This document shows, in pieces, positions 17,501 through 25,650 of a stretch of DNA of 64,000 nt. Positions within the stretch are counted from its first letter, which is position 1. Every line of letters begins with the position of its first letter. The stretch comes from Bacteroidales bacterium UBA4070. Lineage in GTDB: Bacteria; Bacteroidota; Bacteroidia; Bacteroidales; VadinHA17. The position numbers were made by a program, and so were the translations under genes. Where the stretch lies: positions 31,632 through 95,631 of the forward strand of contig DFYY01000032.1 in the NCBI GenBank assembly GCA_002383485.1. Reading direction: 5' to 3'. The notes beneath the pieces are model-generated. The model searched no databases, had not been told where the DNA came from, and saw nothing but the letters and a program-made list of their open reading frames with translations.

Positions 17501-17965
17501 AGGTACGGGCTGGTCCGGCTCCGGTTTTGTATCAAGGAACTGGATCTGTTCGGCAGCCTGGCTGTTAATATAGCGGGAGATAAGTCCTGCGAAGTTGACC
17601 AACAGGTCATGCTCCTCCTTCTGGAAGGGACCCTCATCCTCTTCAAGGAACGGGCATGTGTAACAGACCTCAACTGAGCCTTTGCCACTGAGGGATTCAA
17701 AATCCTCTGACAGCTTCCATCCGGTCTCGGTAAACCCCGGGGTCTCGAATGTCTGTCCGCTGAATTTTATACGTGCAACTGTGAATTCAGGAAACTGAAG
17801 GGCGTTGGGAAGCTCCAGCACAAGGTGCATCAGTGTCTCTTCTACCGGCTTCCTCTCCTTGAGTATCTGAGTTGCGCGGTTGATGCAGGCAAGCTCCTTC
17901 AGGCGCTCCTGCTGATCATGTATTTCACGTGTGAAGCCGCTGCCGGATTCGGGTATGTGGTTCAT
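14510..17965 (-). CDS. Receiver-containing PEP-synthase-like ATP-grasp protein
   Basis: 1151 residues. Residues 1-165 are a short coiled coil plus a GAF-like region. Residues 190-310 look like a receiver fold lacking a clear phospho-acceptor. Residues about 335-480 are an intact-looking receiver: acidic pair E342-D343, acceptor D413 (GVISDMRFP), and K466. From about 590 the chain is a pyruvate phosphate dikinase/PEP synthase nucleotide-binding domain (GGSLGGKGRGLAF, LAVRSSSLFEDS, VGHSYGDIFYPHISG). The phosphohistidine swivel and PEP-binding barrel of true PEP synthases are absent; the C-terminus instead has GPGRWGTKDRFLGIPV. So it is probably a phosphorylation-controlled ATP-dependent transferase of unknown substrate. 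Monocistronic, convergent with fabD. Confidence 0.8.
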   Translation of the reverse strand: MNHIPESGSGFTREIHDQQERLKELACINRATQILKERKPVEETLMHLVLELPNALQFPEFTVARIKFSGQTFETPGFTETGWKLSEDFESLSGKGSVEVCYTCPFLEEDEGPFQKEEHDLLVNFAGLISRYINSQAAEQIQFLDTKPEPDQPVPIHPDSKSIRRLLQQFLDRHNAERDVFHDLMPFMVREILLVASLYDAYSIEGEGRFSDYMLGEYYQMSLTTIPRITGVSGEDEAFSRLEARHYDMIIIMLGVDKSNPMNLCRSIKQKYPYIPTYILLNNPGDIPWAQEQKRHGVPFDNLFVWTGESRVFFAMAKLLEDKVNVANDTRKGLTGVILIIEDAPDYYSTYLPMLYTLVLEQTRILIEDVSSDELYKVLKLRARPKILLATTWEEAMAVYDRYKDRLLGVISDMRFPRKGTLYEMAGYDIIKLIREEQPNLPTILQSSDPGNARYAEQLKVNFINKNSESLLQDIKSFITYYLGFGHFVYRDTKGRQIAVAKSMKEFEAFLKTVPEDSLVYHAMKNHFSLWLMARGEVKIAKIINPVKISDFSSLREMREFLLNIIRKRRREMNKGKVVNFDESVMIDESNVVSFSGGSLGGKGRGLAFISTLIYSFELGRLLPGINIRTPVTAIIGTDEFDQFMETNRLWEVVSHEKDFKALQKQFLAGTLSDDLEHKLRIFIRLNAKPLAVRSSSLFEDSLSQPFSGIFGTYLLPNNHPDPEVRLMQLIGAIKLVFSSIYSDNSRIYFEAVNYKVEQEKMAVVIQAVVGHSYGDIFYPHISGTAQSFNFYPVANMTPHDGFAVAAVGLGQYVLDGERAFRFSPSYPALDIVSIMDLTRYSQTEFYAVNLGRSEIDLLKGENAGLVKLEISRAERDGTLNHSASVYSIDNDTLIPGLSMPGPRVINFANILKYDHTPLAHTLKTVLEVVREAFGAPVEIEYAVDLDKGEDGKATFYLLQIKPLVGSVAGYSIDPESVYTDDMLLVSRKSMGNGLVEGISDIIYVEPDMFDNLMTMEMADEIDALNRKMMAQGRKYVLIGPGRWGTKDRFLGIPVEWPQISNARIIVEVSLPTFHVDASQGSHFFHNVTSMSIGYLAVNEATGDGVIMWDKLRKCKEIGKGHWFRHIRLPKPLVIRMDGKIGMAVISLGMG

Positions 17966-18018
17966 CGGGGCATCAGGTAAAGTCAGGTGCCAAAATAAAC
18001 AAAAACCGGATAGAATGG

Positions 18019-18053
18019 ATCAGCCGGTCACGCTCTTTGCGAAACCGGCTGAT
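18019..18053 (-). terminator. Stem-loop after korB, possible terminator
   Basis: A perfect 10-base inverted repeat, ATCAGCCGGT (18019-18028) and ACCGGCTGAT (18044-18053), with a 15-base loop. Read on the minus strand it follows korB and is succeeded after about 12 bases by a T-rich stretch (GGTTTTTGTTTATTTTGG), so it may end the korAB transcript. The T tract is offset from the stem, which weakens the call. Confidence 0.45.
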
Positions 18054-18098
18054 ATTCAGTACCTGTCACCCTCCGGTAACGGGCTATTAAGGCATTGA

Positions 18099-19121
18099 TT
18101 ATTTCACTTCCCAGGTGGCGCCGCTTCTCAGGAGCTCGTCCATAGTCCTGATCTTTGACTTCGCCTGCACCCTTTCATGCTGTTCGATCATGGCGGCGCT
18201 GTAGGTCTGGGCGTTAATGGCCCTGATCACTCCCAGTGCAACGGGGTAATCGGGAAGGGACATGCCCGCCAGCCTGTAATGAATGCCGGGGTTGGGTTCA
18301 TGGGCATCATGGGTGAGAATATCCTTCTCGGTGATACCGTCTTCTCCGATATTAACCACCTTCAGCTTCAGATCCTTCAGGATGATGCCCTTGTCGCGGT
18401 TCTTGCCGAAGATCATCTTTTCGCCGTGGTGCAGGGTGATGGTGTTGTCATCACGTGTTTCCTTGCTGGTAAAGGCATCAAAGGCTCCGTCATTGAAGAT
18501 GACGCAGTTCTGGAGAACCTCAACCACCGCGGTACCGTTAAATAATGCGGCCGTCTTGTAGACCTCGTTGGATAGCTGCAGGTTATAATCAACCGTCCGG
18601 GCAAAGAAGCGTCCGTTTGCGCCAATGGTCAGTTCACCGATCTTGAACGGTTCCTCAATAGTGCCATAGGGCGATGTCTTGGTTGTAAGACCCTTCTTTG
18701 ACGTGGGCGAGTACTGCCCCTTTGTCAGGCCATAGATCTCATTGTTGAAAAGAATGATCTTGATGTCGATGTTACGCCTGATGGCATGGATGTAGTGGTT
18801 CCCGCCAATAGCCAGTGCATCGCCGTCACCGGTCATCTCCCAGACCATCAGGTCAGGATTGGCAACCTTGATGCCTGTGGCGATTGCCGCGGCCCTGCCA
18901 TGAATACCGTGGAAACCGTAGGTGTTCATGTAGTACGGCAGCCTGGAAGAGCATCCGATACCCGATACGAAGACATATTTTTCCTTCGGTATATCCATCT
19001 CGGCCAGTGTCTTCTGAAGGGAGGCCAGGATACCGTGGTCACCGCATCCCGGGCACCATCTTACTTCCTGATCACTCTTGAAATCCTTCGCTACGTAGTG
19101 GTTGTTATTCGTTTCAGCCAT
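18099..19121 (-). CDS. korB: 2-oxoacid:ferredoxin oxidoreductase, beta subunit
   Basis: 340 residues. This subunit binds thiamine diphosphate and one [4Fe-4S] cluster: cysteines in RWCPGCGDHG and GIGCSSRLPYY, and a further Cys in EVLQNCVIF. The TPP motif is GDGDALAIGGNHYIHAIRRN, and the NNEIYGLTKGQYSPTS segment is characteristic of the 2-oxoglutarate-type enzymes. With KorA it converts 2-oxoglutarate (or another 2-oxoacid) and CoA to acyl-CoA, CO2 and reduced ferredoxin, or the reverse. Its start overlaps the end of korA by 8 bases, so translation is probably coupled. Specificity for 2-oxoglutarate over branched-chain oxoacids is inferred. Confidence 0.93.
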   Translation of the reverse strand: MAETNNNHYVAKDFKSDQEVRWCPGCGDHGILASLQKTLAEMDIPKEKYVFVSGIGCSSRLPYYMNTYGFHGIHGRAAAIATGIKVANPDLMVWEMTGDGDALAIGGNHYIHAIRRNIDIKIILFNNEIYGLTKGQYSPTSKKGLTTKTSPYGTIEEPFKIGELTIGANGRFFARTVDYNLQLSNEVYKTAALFNGTAVVEVLQNCVIFNDGAFDAFTSKETRDDNTITLHHGEKMIFGKNRDKGIILKDLKLKVVNIGEDGITEKDILTHDAHEPNPGIHYRLAGMSLPDYPVALGVIRAINAQTYSAAMIEQHERVQAKSKIRTMDELLRSGATWEVK

Positions 19122-20967
19122 TTTTCTTACCCTCCAGCAGTTTAATACAGTAATCCTTGATCTCTTGTACGGTGAACGGAAGCCCCTGAATCTTGTTATA
19201 CTGGTGATAGTTGTACTTCTGGTGCTTCATTCTGAGGTAGTTGGCAAATTGCCCGGTGTTCAGTTCACACACCACCAGCTTCCCGAATCCGGCGAATACT
19301 TTGGCGGTGTTTTTCGGCAGCGGCCTGATATAGTTGAAATTGGCTGCGGATACTTTGTAACCCTCTGCCTGCAGTTCAGTGACGGCTGTTGCAATATGTC
19401 CGTAGCTGCTGCCCCAGCCAATCACAAGCAGGTCTCCGGTCTTACGGCCAATAACCTTAAGGTCAGGCACATCCATGACGATACGTTCGACCTTTTCATC
19501 GCGGGTTCTGACCATGAATTCATGGTTCTCGGGTGTATATGAGACACTCCCCTTTATAGTTTTCTCCAGACCGCCGACACGGTGCTCGAGTCCCCGGGTT
19601 CCGGGTATGGCCCATTTGCGTGCGAGTGTCTCCGGGTCTCTCTCGTAGGCGAGGAATTCCTTGTCGCTCTTCACAGCATACGGCACGGTAACATCCGGCA
19701 TATCCTTCATTGACGGTATCTTCCACGGTTCGGATCCATTTGCCAGGTAGCTGTCAGTGAGGAGAATCACCGGAGTCATATGTTCTATTGCGATCTTTGC
19801 GGCCTGGAAGGCGAAGTGGAAGCAGTCAGACGGCGTTCCGGCGGCAATGACGGGAACGGGGCTTTCGCCGTTGCGGCCATAGAGGGCCTGCCACAGGTCA
19901 GCCTGTTCGGTCTTGGTGGGGAGTCCTGTTGAGGGGCCTCCTCTCTGTACGTCTATCACCACCAGTGGCAGTTCGGTCATCATTGCCAGGTTAAGTGCTT
20001 CTGACTTCAGTGCCAGGCCGGGTCCGGAGGTGGATGTAACTGCCAGGCGGCCGGCGAAGCTGGCTCCGATGGCGGTGCATATGCCTGCAATCTCGTCCTC
20101 AGCCTGGAGGCTCTTGACGCCCATGTCCTTCCTTAGCGCCAGCTCCTCGAGGATACCGGTGGCCGGGGTGATGGGGTATGAACCGATGAAGAGTTTCAGA
20201 CCTGCCTTCTCGGCAGCGGCAAGCAAACCCCAGGAAGTGGCCTGGTTACCGTTTATGTTACGGTAGGTGCCTTTGGAAATGGGCGCGGGGCCGACCCTGT
20301 AAGAAGGTGTCAGCGCCTCGATTGTCTCCCCGTAGTAGTAACCGGCTCGCAGCACTTTGCTGTTGGCCTCAGCCACAAGCGGCTTCTTTCCGAATTTCTC
20401 CTCAATAAAGTCCTCGGTGTACTTCAGCTTGCTGTCAAAAAGCCAGTAAACCATCCCGAGCGCAAACATGTTTTTGGTGCGAAGGACGGTCTTGGGATCA
20501 ATCTCCATATCCTTGAGAGCCTCCTTCACCAGAGTGCTGATAGGCGCTGCGATGAGGTTCATCGAATCAAGCTTGTCCTCCACGAAGGGATCAGCCTTGT
20601 AGCCTGCCCGCTGTATCTGTTTTTCAGTGAAGTTGTCTGAATCATAAATAATGGTTGAGCCTTTCCTGAGCCACCTGGCATTGGCACGAATGGCAGCAGG
20701 ATTCATCGCCACAAGGATGTCGGTGAAATCACCAGGAGTGTTTATAAGCTTGTGCCCGATGTGTACCTGGAAGCCGGAAACGCCTCCGACGGTTCCCTGC
20801 GGAGCCCTAATCTCCGCCGGATAATCAGGGAAGGTGGAGATATCATGTCCGAACAGGGCTGACGTGTTGGAAAAAAGGGTGCCGGTAAGCTGCATCCCAT
20901 CCCCTGAGTCGCCTGAGAACCTGATCACCACCTCATCCTTCTTAATGACCTTTGATCTTTTTCCCAT
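19114..20967 (-). CDS. korA: 2-oxoacid:ferredoxin oxidoreductase, fused gamma-alpha subunit
   Basis: 617 residues. The N-terminal 190 form the gamma domain (FSGDSGDGMQLTG, QGTVGGVSGFQVHIG), followed by the alpha domain from about 215 (GSYPITPATGILEELA, AIGASFAGRLAVTSTSGPG, QRGGPSTGLPTKTEQADL) and a C-terminal Rossmann-like part (DLLVIGWGSSYG). This fused architecture with a separate beta subunit is the usual KorAB form. No separate delta ferredoxin subunit gene is next to it, so electrons would leave through free ferredoxin. The 203-base gap upstream (20968-21170) has no gene and no convincing -7 element on this strand. Confidence 0.94.
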   Translation of the reverse strand: MGKRSKVIKKDEVVIRFSGDSGDGMQLTGTLFSNTSALFGHDISTFPDYPAEIRAPQGTVGGVSGFQVHIGHKLINTPGDFTDILVAMNPAAIRANARWLRKGSTIIYDSDNFTEKQIQRAGYKADPFVEDKLDSMNLIAAPISTLVKEALKDMEIDPKTVLRTKNMFALGMVYWLFDSKLKYTEDFIEEKFGKKPLVAEANSKVLRAGYYYGETIEALTPSYRVGPAPISKGTYRNINGNQATSWGLLAAAEKAGLKLFIGSYPITPATGILEELALRKDMGVKSLQAEDEIAGICTAIGASFAGRLAVTSTSGPGLALKSEALNLAMMTELPLVVIDVQRGGPSTGLPTKTEQADLWQALYGRNGESPVPVIAAGTPSDCFHFAFQAAKIAIEHMTPVILLTDSYLANGSEPWKIPSMKDMPDVTVPYAVKSDKEFLAYERDPETLARKWAIPGTRGLEHRVGGLEKTIKGSVSYTPENHEFMVRTRDEKVERIVMDVPDLKVIGRKTGDLLVIGWGSSYGHIATAVTELQAEGYKVSAANFNYIRPLPKNTAKVFAGFGKLVVCELNTGQFANYLRMKHQKYNYHQYNKIQGLPFTVQEIKDYCIKLLEGKKNG

Positions 20968-21170
20968 GATGTTGGTAACGTATTTGATTTTAAGTTAAAA
21001 CCCTTTTTGAGGAGTAACCGTAAATTATGAAGCTAAGTTCAGTATTACACTGATAGAACCGTATGATTTTGGTCATGTTTGACTTAACGCCTGAAATGAC
21101 GCCGATGTATCATCAAATGCCGGTGTGACATGTTGTCCGGACACTTTGGGCATTGCGCTCCGGGAGCTAA

Positions 21171-21977
21171 TCACGACCAGATGTCAGCCTTCGTAAGGTT
21201 GATGGCCTGCTCAAAGAACATCCTTGCAATCTTCTCAAACCAGTCAGTATAGTCTGAGACGAAGAAGAGATCTTCACCGGTCTCACCCCTGTTGACCATG
21301 TTATGCTTTTCAAGTGTCTCCTTCAACCTGGCAGCGACAATGCGTGCAGAGTCAACCACCTCGACGTTAAAATTAAAGAACTTGCTGATCTGGTTGCGGA
21401 TGATCGGATAATGTGTGCAGCCAAGAATCAGCGCATTTATATCTTTAAGCCTCTCGTCCGAGAGATATGTCCGTATTATGGCATTGCTTATGTCATCAAA
21501 GATGAAGCCCTCTTCGATCATCGGAACCAGCAGCGGTGTTGCCAGTGAGGCCAGCGTGGTTGCCGGAGCAGCTTCGCGCAGTTTCTTCGCATACTCGCCG
21601 GAGCTGATAGTGCGCTTGGTTCCTATCACGCCAAGTTTTGTAAAGTTCCTGGAAGCGCAGTATTCTACCACCGGGTTGATGACATCAAGTATGATCACCC
21701 TGTCACCGTATTCGGCCAGCAGGTGTTCATAAGCGGAGGCGGAAGCGGAGTTGCAGGCTATGAGCACCAGCTTGGCATCAAATCCCATGAGAAATTCAGT
21801 GATGCGCCGTGAATAGCCCCTGATGGCCTCCTCTGACTTGTCGCCGTACGGGAGGTGGGCAGTGTCACCGAAGTAGATGATACGCTCACCGGGAAGCAAC
21901 TGGCGGATGGCATGCGCCACCGTGAGCCCTCCCACACCTGAGTCAAATACTCCAATCGGACGGTTGCTTGCTTCCAT
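21171..21977 (-). CDS. murI: Glutamate racemase
   Basis: 268 residues. MurI supplies D-glutamate for peptidoglycan by cofactor-free two-base racemisation. The two catalytic cysteines lie in LIACNSASASAYE and LILGCTHYPII, and the N-terminal VFDSGVGGLTVAHAI and PYGDKS motifs bind substrate. The frame opens at 22019, but family homology starts at MEASNRPIGVFDSG, so ATG 21977 is chosen; the longer start would read through a GC-rich stem-loop. It is last in the operon that encodes UppS, BamA and two Skp-like chaperones, matching its role in envelope building. Confidence 0.95.
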   Translation of the reverse strand: MEASNRPIGVFDSGVGGLTVAHAIRQLLPGERIIYFGDTAHLPYGDKSEEAIRGYSRRITEFLMGFDAKLVLIACNSASASAYEHLLAEYGDRVIILDVINPVVEYCASRNFTKLGVIGTKRTISSGEYAKKLREAAPATTLASLATPLLVPMIEEGFIFDDISNAIIRTYLSDERLKDINALILGCTHYPIIRNQISKFFNFNVEVVDSARIVAARLKETLEKHNMVNRGETGEDLFFVSDYTDWFEKIARMFFEQAINLTKADIWS

Positions 21978-21994
21978 GATTCTGTAATGTGAGA

Positions 21995-22016
21995 CTGCCC
22001 GCCGGGAGGCGGGCAG
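21995..22016 (-). other. GC-rich stem-loop between ompH and murI
   Basis: CTGCCCGCC (21995-22003), loop GGGA, GGCGGGCAG (22008-22016): a 9-base perfect stem directly before murI with no following T tract. It may adjust murI expression or mark an mRNA processing point inside the operon. Confidence 0.5.
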
Positions 22017-22042
22017 CACTGGATTGATGAATTCTTTAAGTA

Positions 22043-22573
22043 TTATTCCTTTATTCCCAGCTTGCTCTTCACCAGCGGGGCAATGTCGGTACTCTTGACC
22101 GTATCAACATATACAAGGGTACGGACATCATATATGTATACGTATCCTCCCTCCTTTGCAACATCGTTAATGGCAGTTGTTACCTTCTCGATGATCGGGT
22201 TCAGCAACTCAGCCTGCTTCTCCTGAAGTTGCACCTGCGCCTGCTGCTGGAAGTTATTGATGCGGTTCTGCATGTCAGCCAGCTCCTGCTCCTTGTTGGC
22301 CTTCACCAGGTCAGTAAGGGTCTTGCTGTCTTTAACATACTGATCAAGCTTGTTGTTGTATTCAACCTGCATCAGTTCCAAAGCATTTGTGAGCTCCTGT
22401 CCGAATGCATTGTACTGTTTCATGGCAGTATCATAGTCAGGCAAGGCCATGATGATATCATCGCGGTTGATGTGACCTGTCTTGAATGACTGCGCAAATC
22501 CATCCTGTGCCGTAAATAGGAGTGCAGCAAACAGGAGTATCCCAAATACTTTTTTCATTGTCTTAGTTTTCAA
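22043..22573 (-). CDS. OmpH/Skp-family periplasmic chaperone (second copy of pair)
   Basis: 176 residues with a cleavable signal peptide (VFGILLFAALLFTAQDGFAQS). The mature part is the Skp layout: a short beta strand (FKTGHINRDDIIMALPDYD), a long coiled hairpin rich in Q, E, K and N (about 60-130), and a closing segment GGYVYIYDVRTLVYVD. It should trap unfolded outer membrane proteins for delivery to BamA, encoded upstream in the operon. The start could instead be the ATG at 22558. It lies 24 bases after its paralog, with which it shares layout but only moderate identity by eye. Confidence 0.9.
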   Translation of the reverse strand: MKTKTMKKVFGILLFAALLFTAQDGFAQSFKTGHINRDDIIMALPDYDTAMKQYNAFGQELTNALELMQVEYNNKLDQYVKDSKTLTDLVKANKEQELADMQNRINNFQQQAQVQLQEKQAELLNPIIEKVTTAINDVAKEGGYVYIYDVRTLVYVDTVKSTDIAPLVKSKLGIKE

Positions 22574-22597
22574 TTTTTAACATGCAAATGTAATTAT

Positions 22598-23113
22598 TTA
22601 ATTCTTATAACCGAGTTTCTGAAGAACCTGGTCGGAGAGATCATATCTCGGGTTGGCAAAGAGTATGTTTGACCCTGCGGAAGTGTCAAAAATAACTGCA
22701 TAACTCCCCTCAACGGATATCTCCTTTATGGCCTTCAGTATCTGATCCTGTATTGGTTTAACCAGCTCTTCACGTTTCTTGAAGAGTTCACCTTCCATCC
22801 CGAAGTACCTGTTCTGCAGATCCTTCACCTCTTTCTCCTTGCCAATGATGGCTTCCTCCCTCTTTCTCTTCTGATCCTGTGAGAGCAGAACCACCTCTGC
22901 CTGGTAATCCTTGTACATCTGCTCCACTGCGGCATATCCGTCTGCAACCTCTTTTTCCCATCCTTCGGAGAGTTTGTCAAGCTGCTGCTGTGCTGCCGTG
23001 AATGCAGGTACGTTGTTCCTTATATATTCGCTGTCAACAAAAGCGAATTTCTGTGCCGTGCCGGTGACTGTGGCTGCCAGCACAATGACTGTCATGATAA
23101 TGATCTTCTTCAT
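22598..23113 (-). CDS. OmpH/Skp-family periplasmic chaperone (first copy of pair)
   Basis: 171 residues with a signal peptide (IIIMTVIVLAATVTGTAQK). The mature protein starts FAFVDSEYIRNNVPAFTAAQQQLDKLSE, the usual Skp opening in which a strand is followed by a helix, then a charged coiled hairpin (about 50-120), and ends VEGSYAVIFDTSAGSNILFANPRYDLSDQVLQKLGY, the conserved OmpH terminus. It lies 25 bases after bamA. The bamA-ompH-ompH order is a common Bacteroidota arrangement and supports a role in outer membrane protein transit. Confidence 0.92.
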   Translation of the reverse strand: MKKIIIMTVIVLAATVTGTAQKFAFVDSEYIRNNVPAFTAAQQQLDKLSEGWEKEVADGYAAVEQMYKDYQAEVVLLSQDQKRKREEAIIGKEKEVKDLQNRYFGMEGELFKKREELVKPIQDQILKAIKEISVEGSYAVIFDTSAGSNILFANPRYDLSDQVLQKLGYKN

Positions 23114-23138
23114 AGCTGTTGTTTTTATTGCTCTGTTT

Positions 23139-25646
23139 TCAGAATTGCTGTCCTATTACGAAGTGGAACTGACTGCCCCTGTCATCTTCACCACCGGTCA
23201 TCGGGTTGTCAAAGCCGTATGCCCAATCGATGCCGAGCAACCCGAACATGGGAAGGTTTGCACGCAGTCCGAATCCGGCAGAACGGGGCATTTTGAACGG
23301 GTTGAAATCTTTCAGGCTGTACCATGCCCTTCCTGACTCAAGGAACGCAAGGCCATATATTGTAGCCTGCGGATTCAGAGAAACCGGGTAACGCAGTTCA
23401 AGCGTCAGCTTGGCGTAGACGTTTCCTGCCTGCACACTCTTTCCATCCTGGGTTACAGTCGGGGTAAGAGAGTAGTTTGTATATCCGCGCAGAGCGACGA
23501 CCTCGCGGCCATAGTAACTGTACCCGGTCATGCCGTCACCTCCCACGGTGAAGTTTTCAAAGGGTGAGGGACCGATGTCCTTGTTGTAGAAGCCCAGGTG
23601 ACCGAAAGCAGCACGGGCATTCAGTATGAGTTTTTGTTCGTTGTTCAGAGGCAGAAAGTAATCTGCCTTGAATACAGTCTTGTAAAACTCTATCCATTTA
23701 TACTTCTCTTCGTCAGTTGCGCCTGTCAGATTCCTGCCTCCTATTGCGGAGTAGGGCGGTGTGGCTTGAACCGACAGTGAGAATGTTGACCCGCTGCGGG
23801 GATAGATTGTGTTGGGGCCTGCCGAGAAACGTGTGAGCCTGGCAGTTATTGAACCGAGGTTGGCAATACCGTTGTCAAAGAGGAATGAGCCGAAATATTC
23901 CCAGTTCTGCATGCTGTAACGCTGATAACTGGCCTCATAATAGACGGAGAAGAAGTTGTCGGGCCATTCAAGCCTCTTGCCGAAGCCCACCGAGCCACCG
24001 TCAATTATCATGTGCTGCCGGTTGTCATCCTCCCTCTTGGCGCTGTTTGTCATCAGTGACCTGAACGCTGATATTGAAAGGGTGTTTGGTTTCTTCCCCC
24101 CGAGCCACGGCTCTATGAATGATATGTTGTATGACTGGTATGCACGGCCGTTGGACTGAGCCCTTATCTGCAGCGACTGCCCGTCGCCTGAGGGATAGGG
24201 TCTCCATTCGCTCCACTTGAAGAAGTTGCGCATGGCGAAGTTGTTAAACCTCACCCCGACGGTTCCCACAAGCATCCCGGCACCCCAGCCGCCTGATATC
24301 TCGAACTGGTCATTGGCCTTCTCCTCCAGTGCATAGAGCAGATCCACCGTCCCGTCAACCTGGTTGAGCAGGGGCTGTGGATTGATCTTTTCAGGGTCAA
24401 AATGGCCCAGTACGGCTACCTGTCTTGCTGAACGGATAAGGTTTTCCTTGCTGAAGAGATCGCCGGGCATTGTGAAGAGCTCACGGCGGGCCACATGCTC
24501 ATTGGTGCGTGTGTTACCTGTAATGATGACGTTGTTCAGGGTTGCAGGATCACCTTCAAAGATGCGGACCTCGAGATCGATGGAGTCACCCTCAACCTGC
24601 CTCTCCACTGGAGTGAGCCGTGAGAAGAGATAGCCGTAGTTGAGATAGAGTGAACTAACGGCATCGTCATCAACATTCAGCCTCTTGTCAATCATGGTCT
24701 GGTTGTAGACCTCTCCTGTGGGTAAGTTAAAGGCCCGGGAGAGCTGGTCCTTTGTATATATGCTGTTGCCAATCCAGTCTACCTTTCTGAGGTAGTACTG
24801 ATTGCCCTCATTGATCTTAACCACAAGGACCATCTTGCCATCCTCAAGTGCATAGGTGGAATCACCCGTTATGCGAAAATCACGGAACCCGTTCTCATTG
24901 TAAAACTCAACCAGGCTGCTGCGGTCTTCCTTGAACTTTTCGTCGATGAATTTGGAGCCCTTGAAGATGTTCAGGTCCTTCTGCTTGGTGTTCTTCATGA
25001 CACGGCGCAGGCGCTTGTCAGCGAAAAAATCATTGCCTTCAAACTGAATCTCATCAATCTTTACCTTCTCGTTCTTCTTTATGATGAAGTTCAGAGTGAC
25101 GTTATTGGGCAGGTCCGGATCATCCTTCTGTATGATATTCACCTCGGTGTTGAGGAATCCTTTTTCGATGTAATGGTCCTTGATTGTACGTTCAGCCCTG
25201 TTGAGCAGGTGGGCGGTAACCTGGGAGCCGGAGGGGAGGCTCAGTTTCTCCAGCAGGTCGGTCTCCTCAGATTTCCTGATACCTTCAAATTTCAGTGTGG
25301 AGAGACGCGGCCGTTCCTGGAGGTAGATGTCAAGCCAGACATTTTCGCCTTCCTTGCCGGTAACGGTGATCTTAACGTCCGAGAAGAGCCCCTGCTCCCA
25401 CAGTTTCTTCACAGCACCGCTGATGATCTCGCCGGGGATTTCCACCTTCTGCCCTATTCTCAGTCCGGAGATTCCTATCAGGGCATTGGGTTCAAGGAAT
25501 TTTACACCGGAGATTGTTATTCCGGCAATAGTATACTCATCCGGGTAAGTATAACTGACATATTTCTCTTCAGTCTGGGCTGTGGCAATCAGCCCTGTCA
25601 AGAGCAAAGCAAAGAGGGAGATTATCCGCATAGGTTTTCCTTTCAT
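23139..25646 (-). CDS. bamA: Outer membrane protein assembly factor BamA (Omp85)
   Basis: About 835 residues from ATG 25646. A signal peptide (MRIISLFALLLTGLIATAQ) precedes five POTRA repeats (about 25-400; for example ITISGVKFLEPNALIGISGLRIGQ and VDEIQFEGNDFF-like units), then a 16-stranded barrel with the Omp85 signature GYSYYGREVVALRGYTNY and a C-terminal aromatic ending in F. BamA inserts barrels into the outer membrane. The frame continues upstream to 25784 inside uppS; ATG 25646 lies 4 bases after the uppS stop, and ATG 25631 is the alternative. Cotranscribed with uppS and the Skp pair. Confidence 0.95.
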   Translation of the reverse strand: MKGKPMRIISLFALLLTGLIATAQTEEKYVSYTYPDEYTIAGITISGVKFLEPNALIGISGLRIGQKVEIPGEIISGAVKKLWEQGLFSDVKITVTGKEGENVWLDIYLQERPRLSTLKFEGIRKSEETDLLEKLSLPSGSQVTAHLLNRAERTIKDHYIEKGFLNTEVNIIQKDDPDLPNNVTLNFIIKKNEKVKIDEIQFEGNDFFADKRLRRVMKNTKQKDLNIFKGSKFIDEKFKEDRSSLVEFYNENGFRDFRITGDSTYALEDGKMVLVVKINEGNQYYLRKVDWIGNSIYTKDQLSRAFNLPTGEVYNQTMIDKRLNVDDDAVSSLYLNYGYLFSRLTPVERQVEGDSIDLEVRIFEGDPATLNNVIITGNTRTNEHVARRELFTMPGDLFSKENLIRSARQVAVLGHFDPEKINPQPLLNQVDGTVDLLYALEEKANDQFEISGGWGAGMLVGTVGVRFNNFAMRNFFKWSEWRPYPSGDGQSLQIRAQSNGRAYQSYNISFIEPWLGGKKPNTLSISAFRSLMTNSAKREDDNRQHMIIDGGSVGFGKRLEWPDNFFSVYYEASYQRYSMQNWEYFGSFLFDNGIANLGSITARLTRFSAGPNTIYPRSGSTFSLSVQATPPYSAIGGRNLTGATDEEKYKWIEFYKTVFKADYFLPLNNEQKLILNARAAFGHLGFYNKDIGPSPFENFTVGGDGMTGYSYYGREVVALRGYTNYSLTPTVTQDGKSVQAGNVYAKLTLELRYPVSLNPQATIYGLAFLESGRAWYSLKDFNPFKMPRSAGFGLRANLPMFGLLGIDWAYGFDNPMTGGEDDRGSQFHFVIGQQF

Positions 25647-25650
25647 CTTC

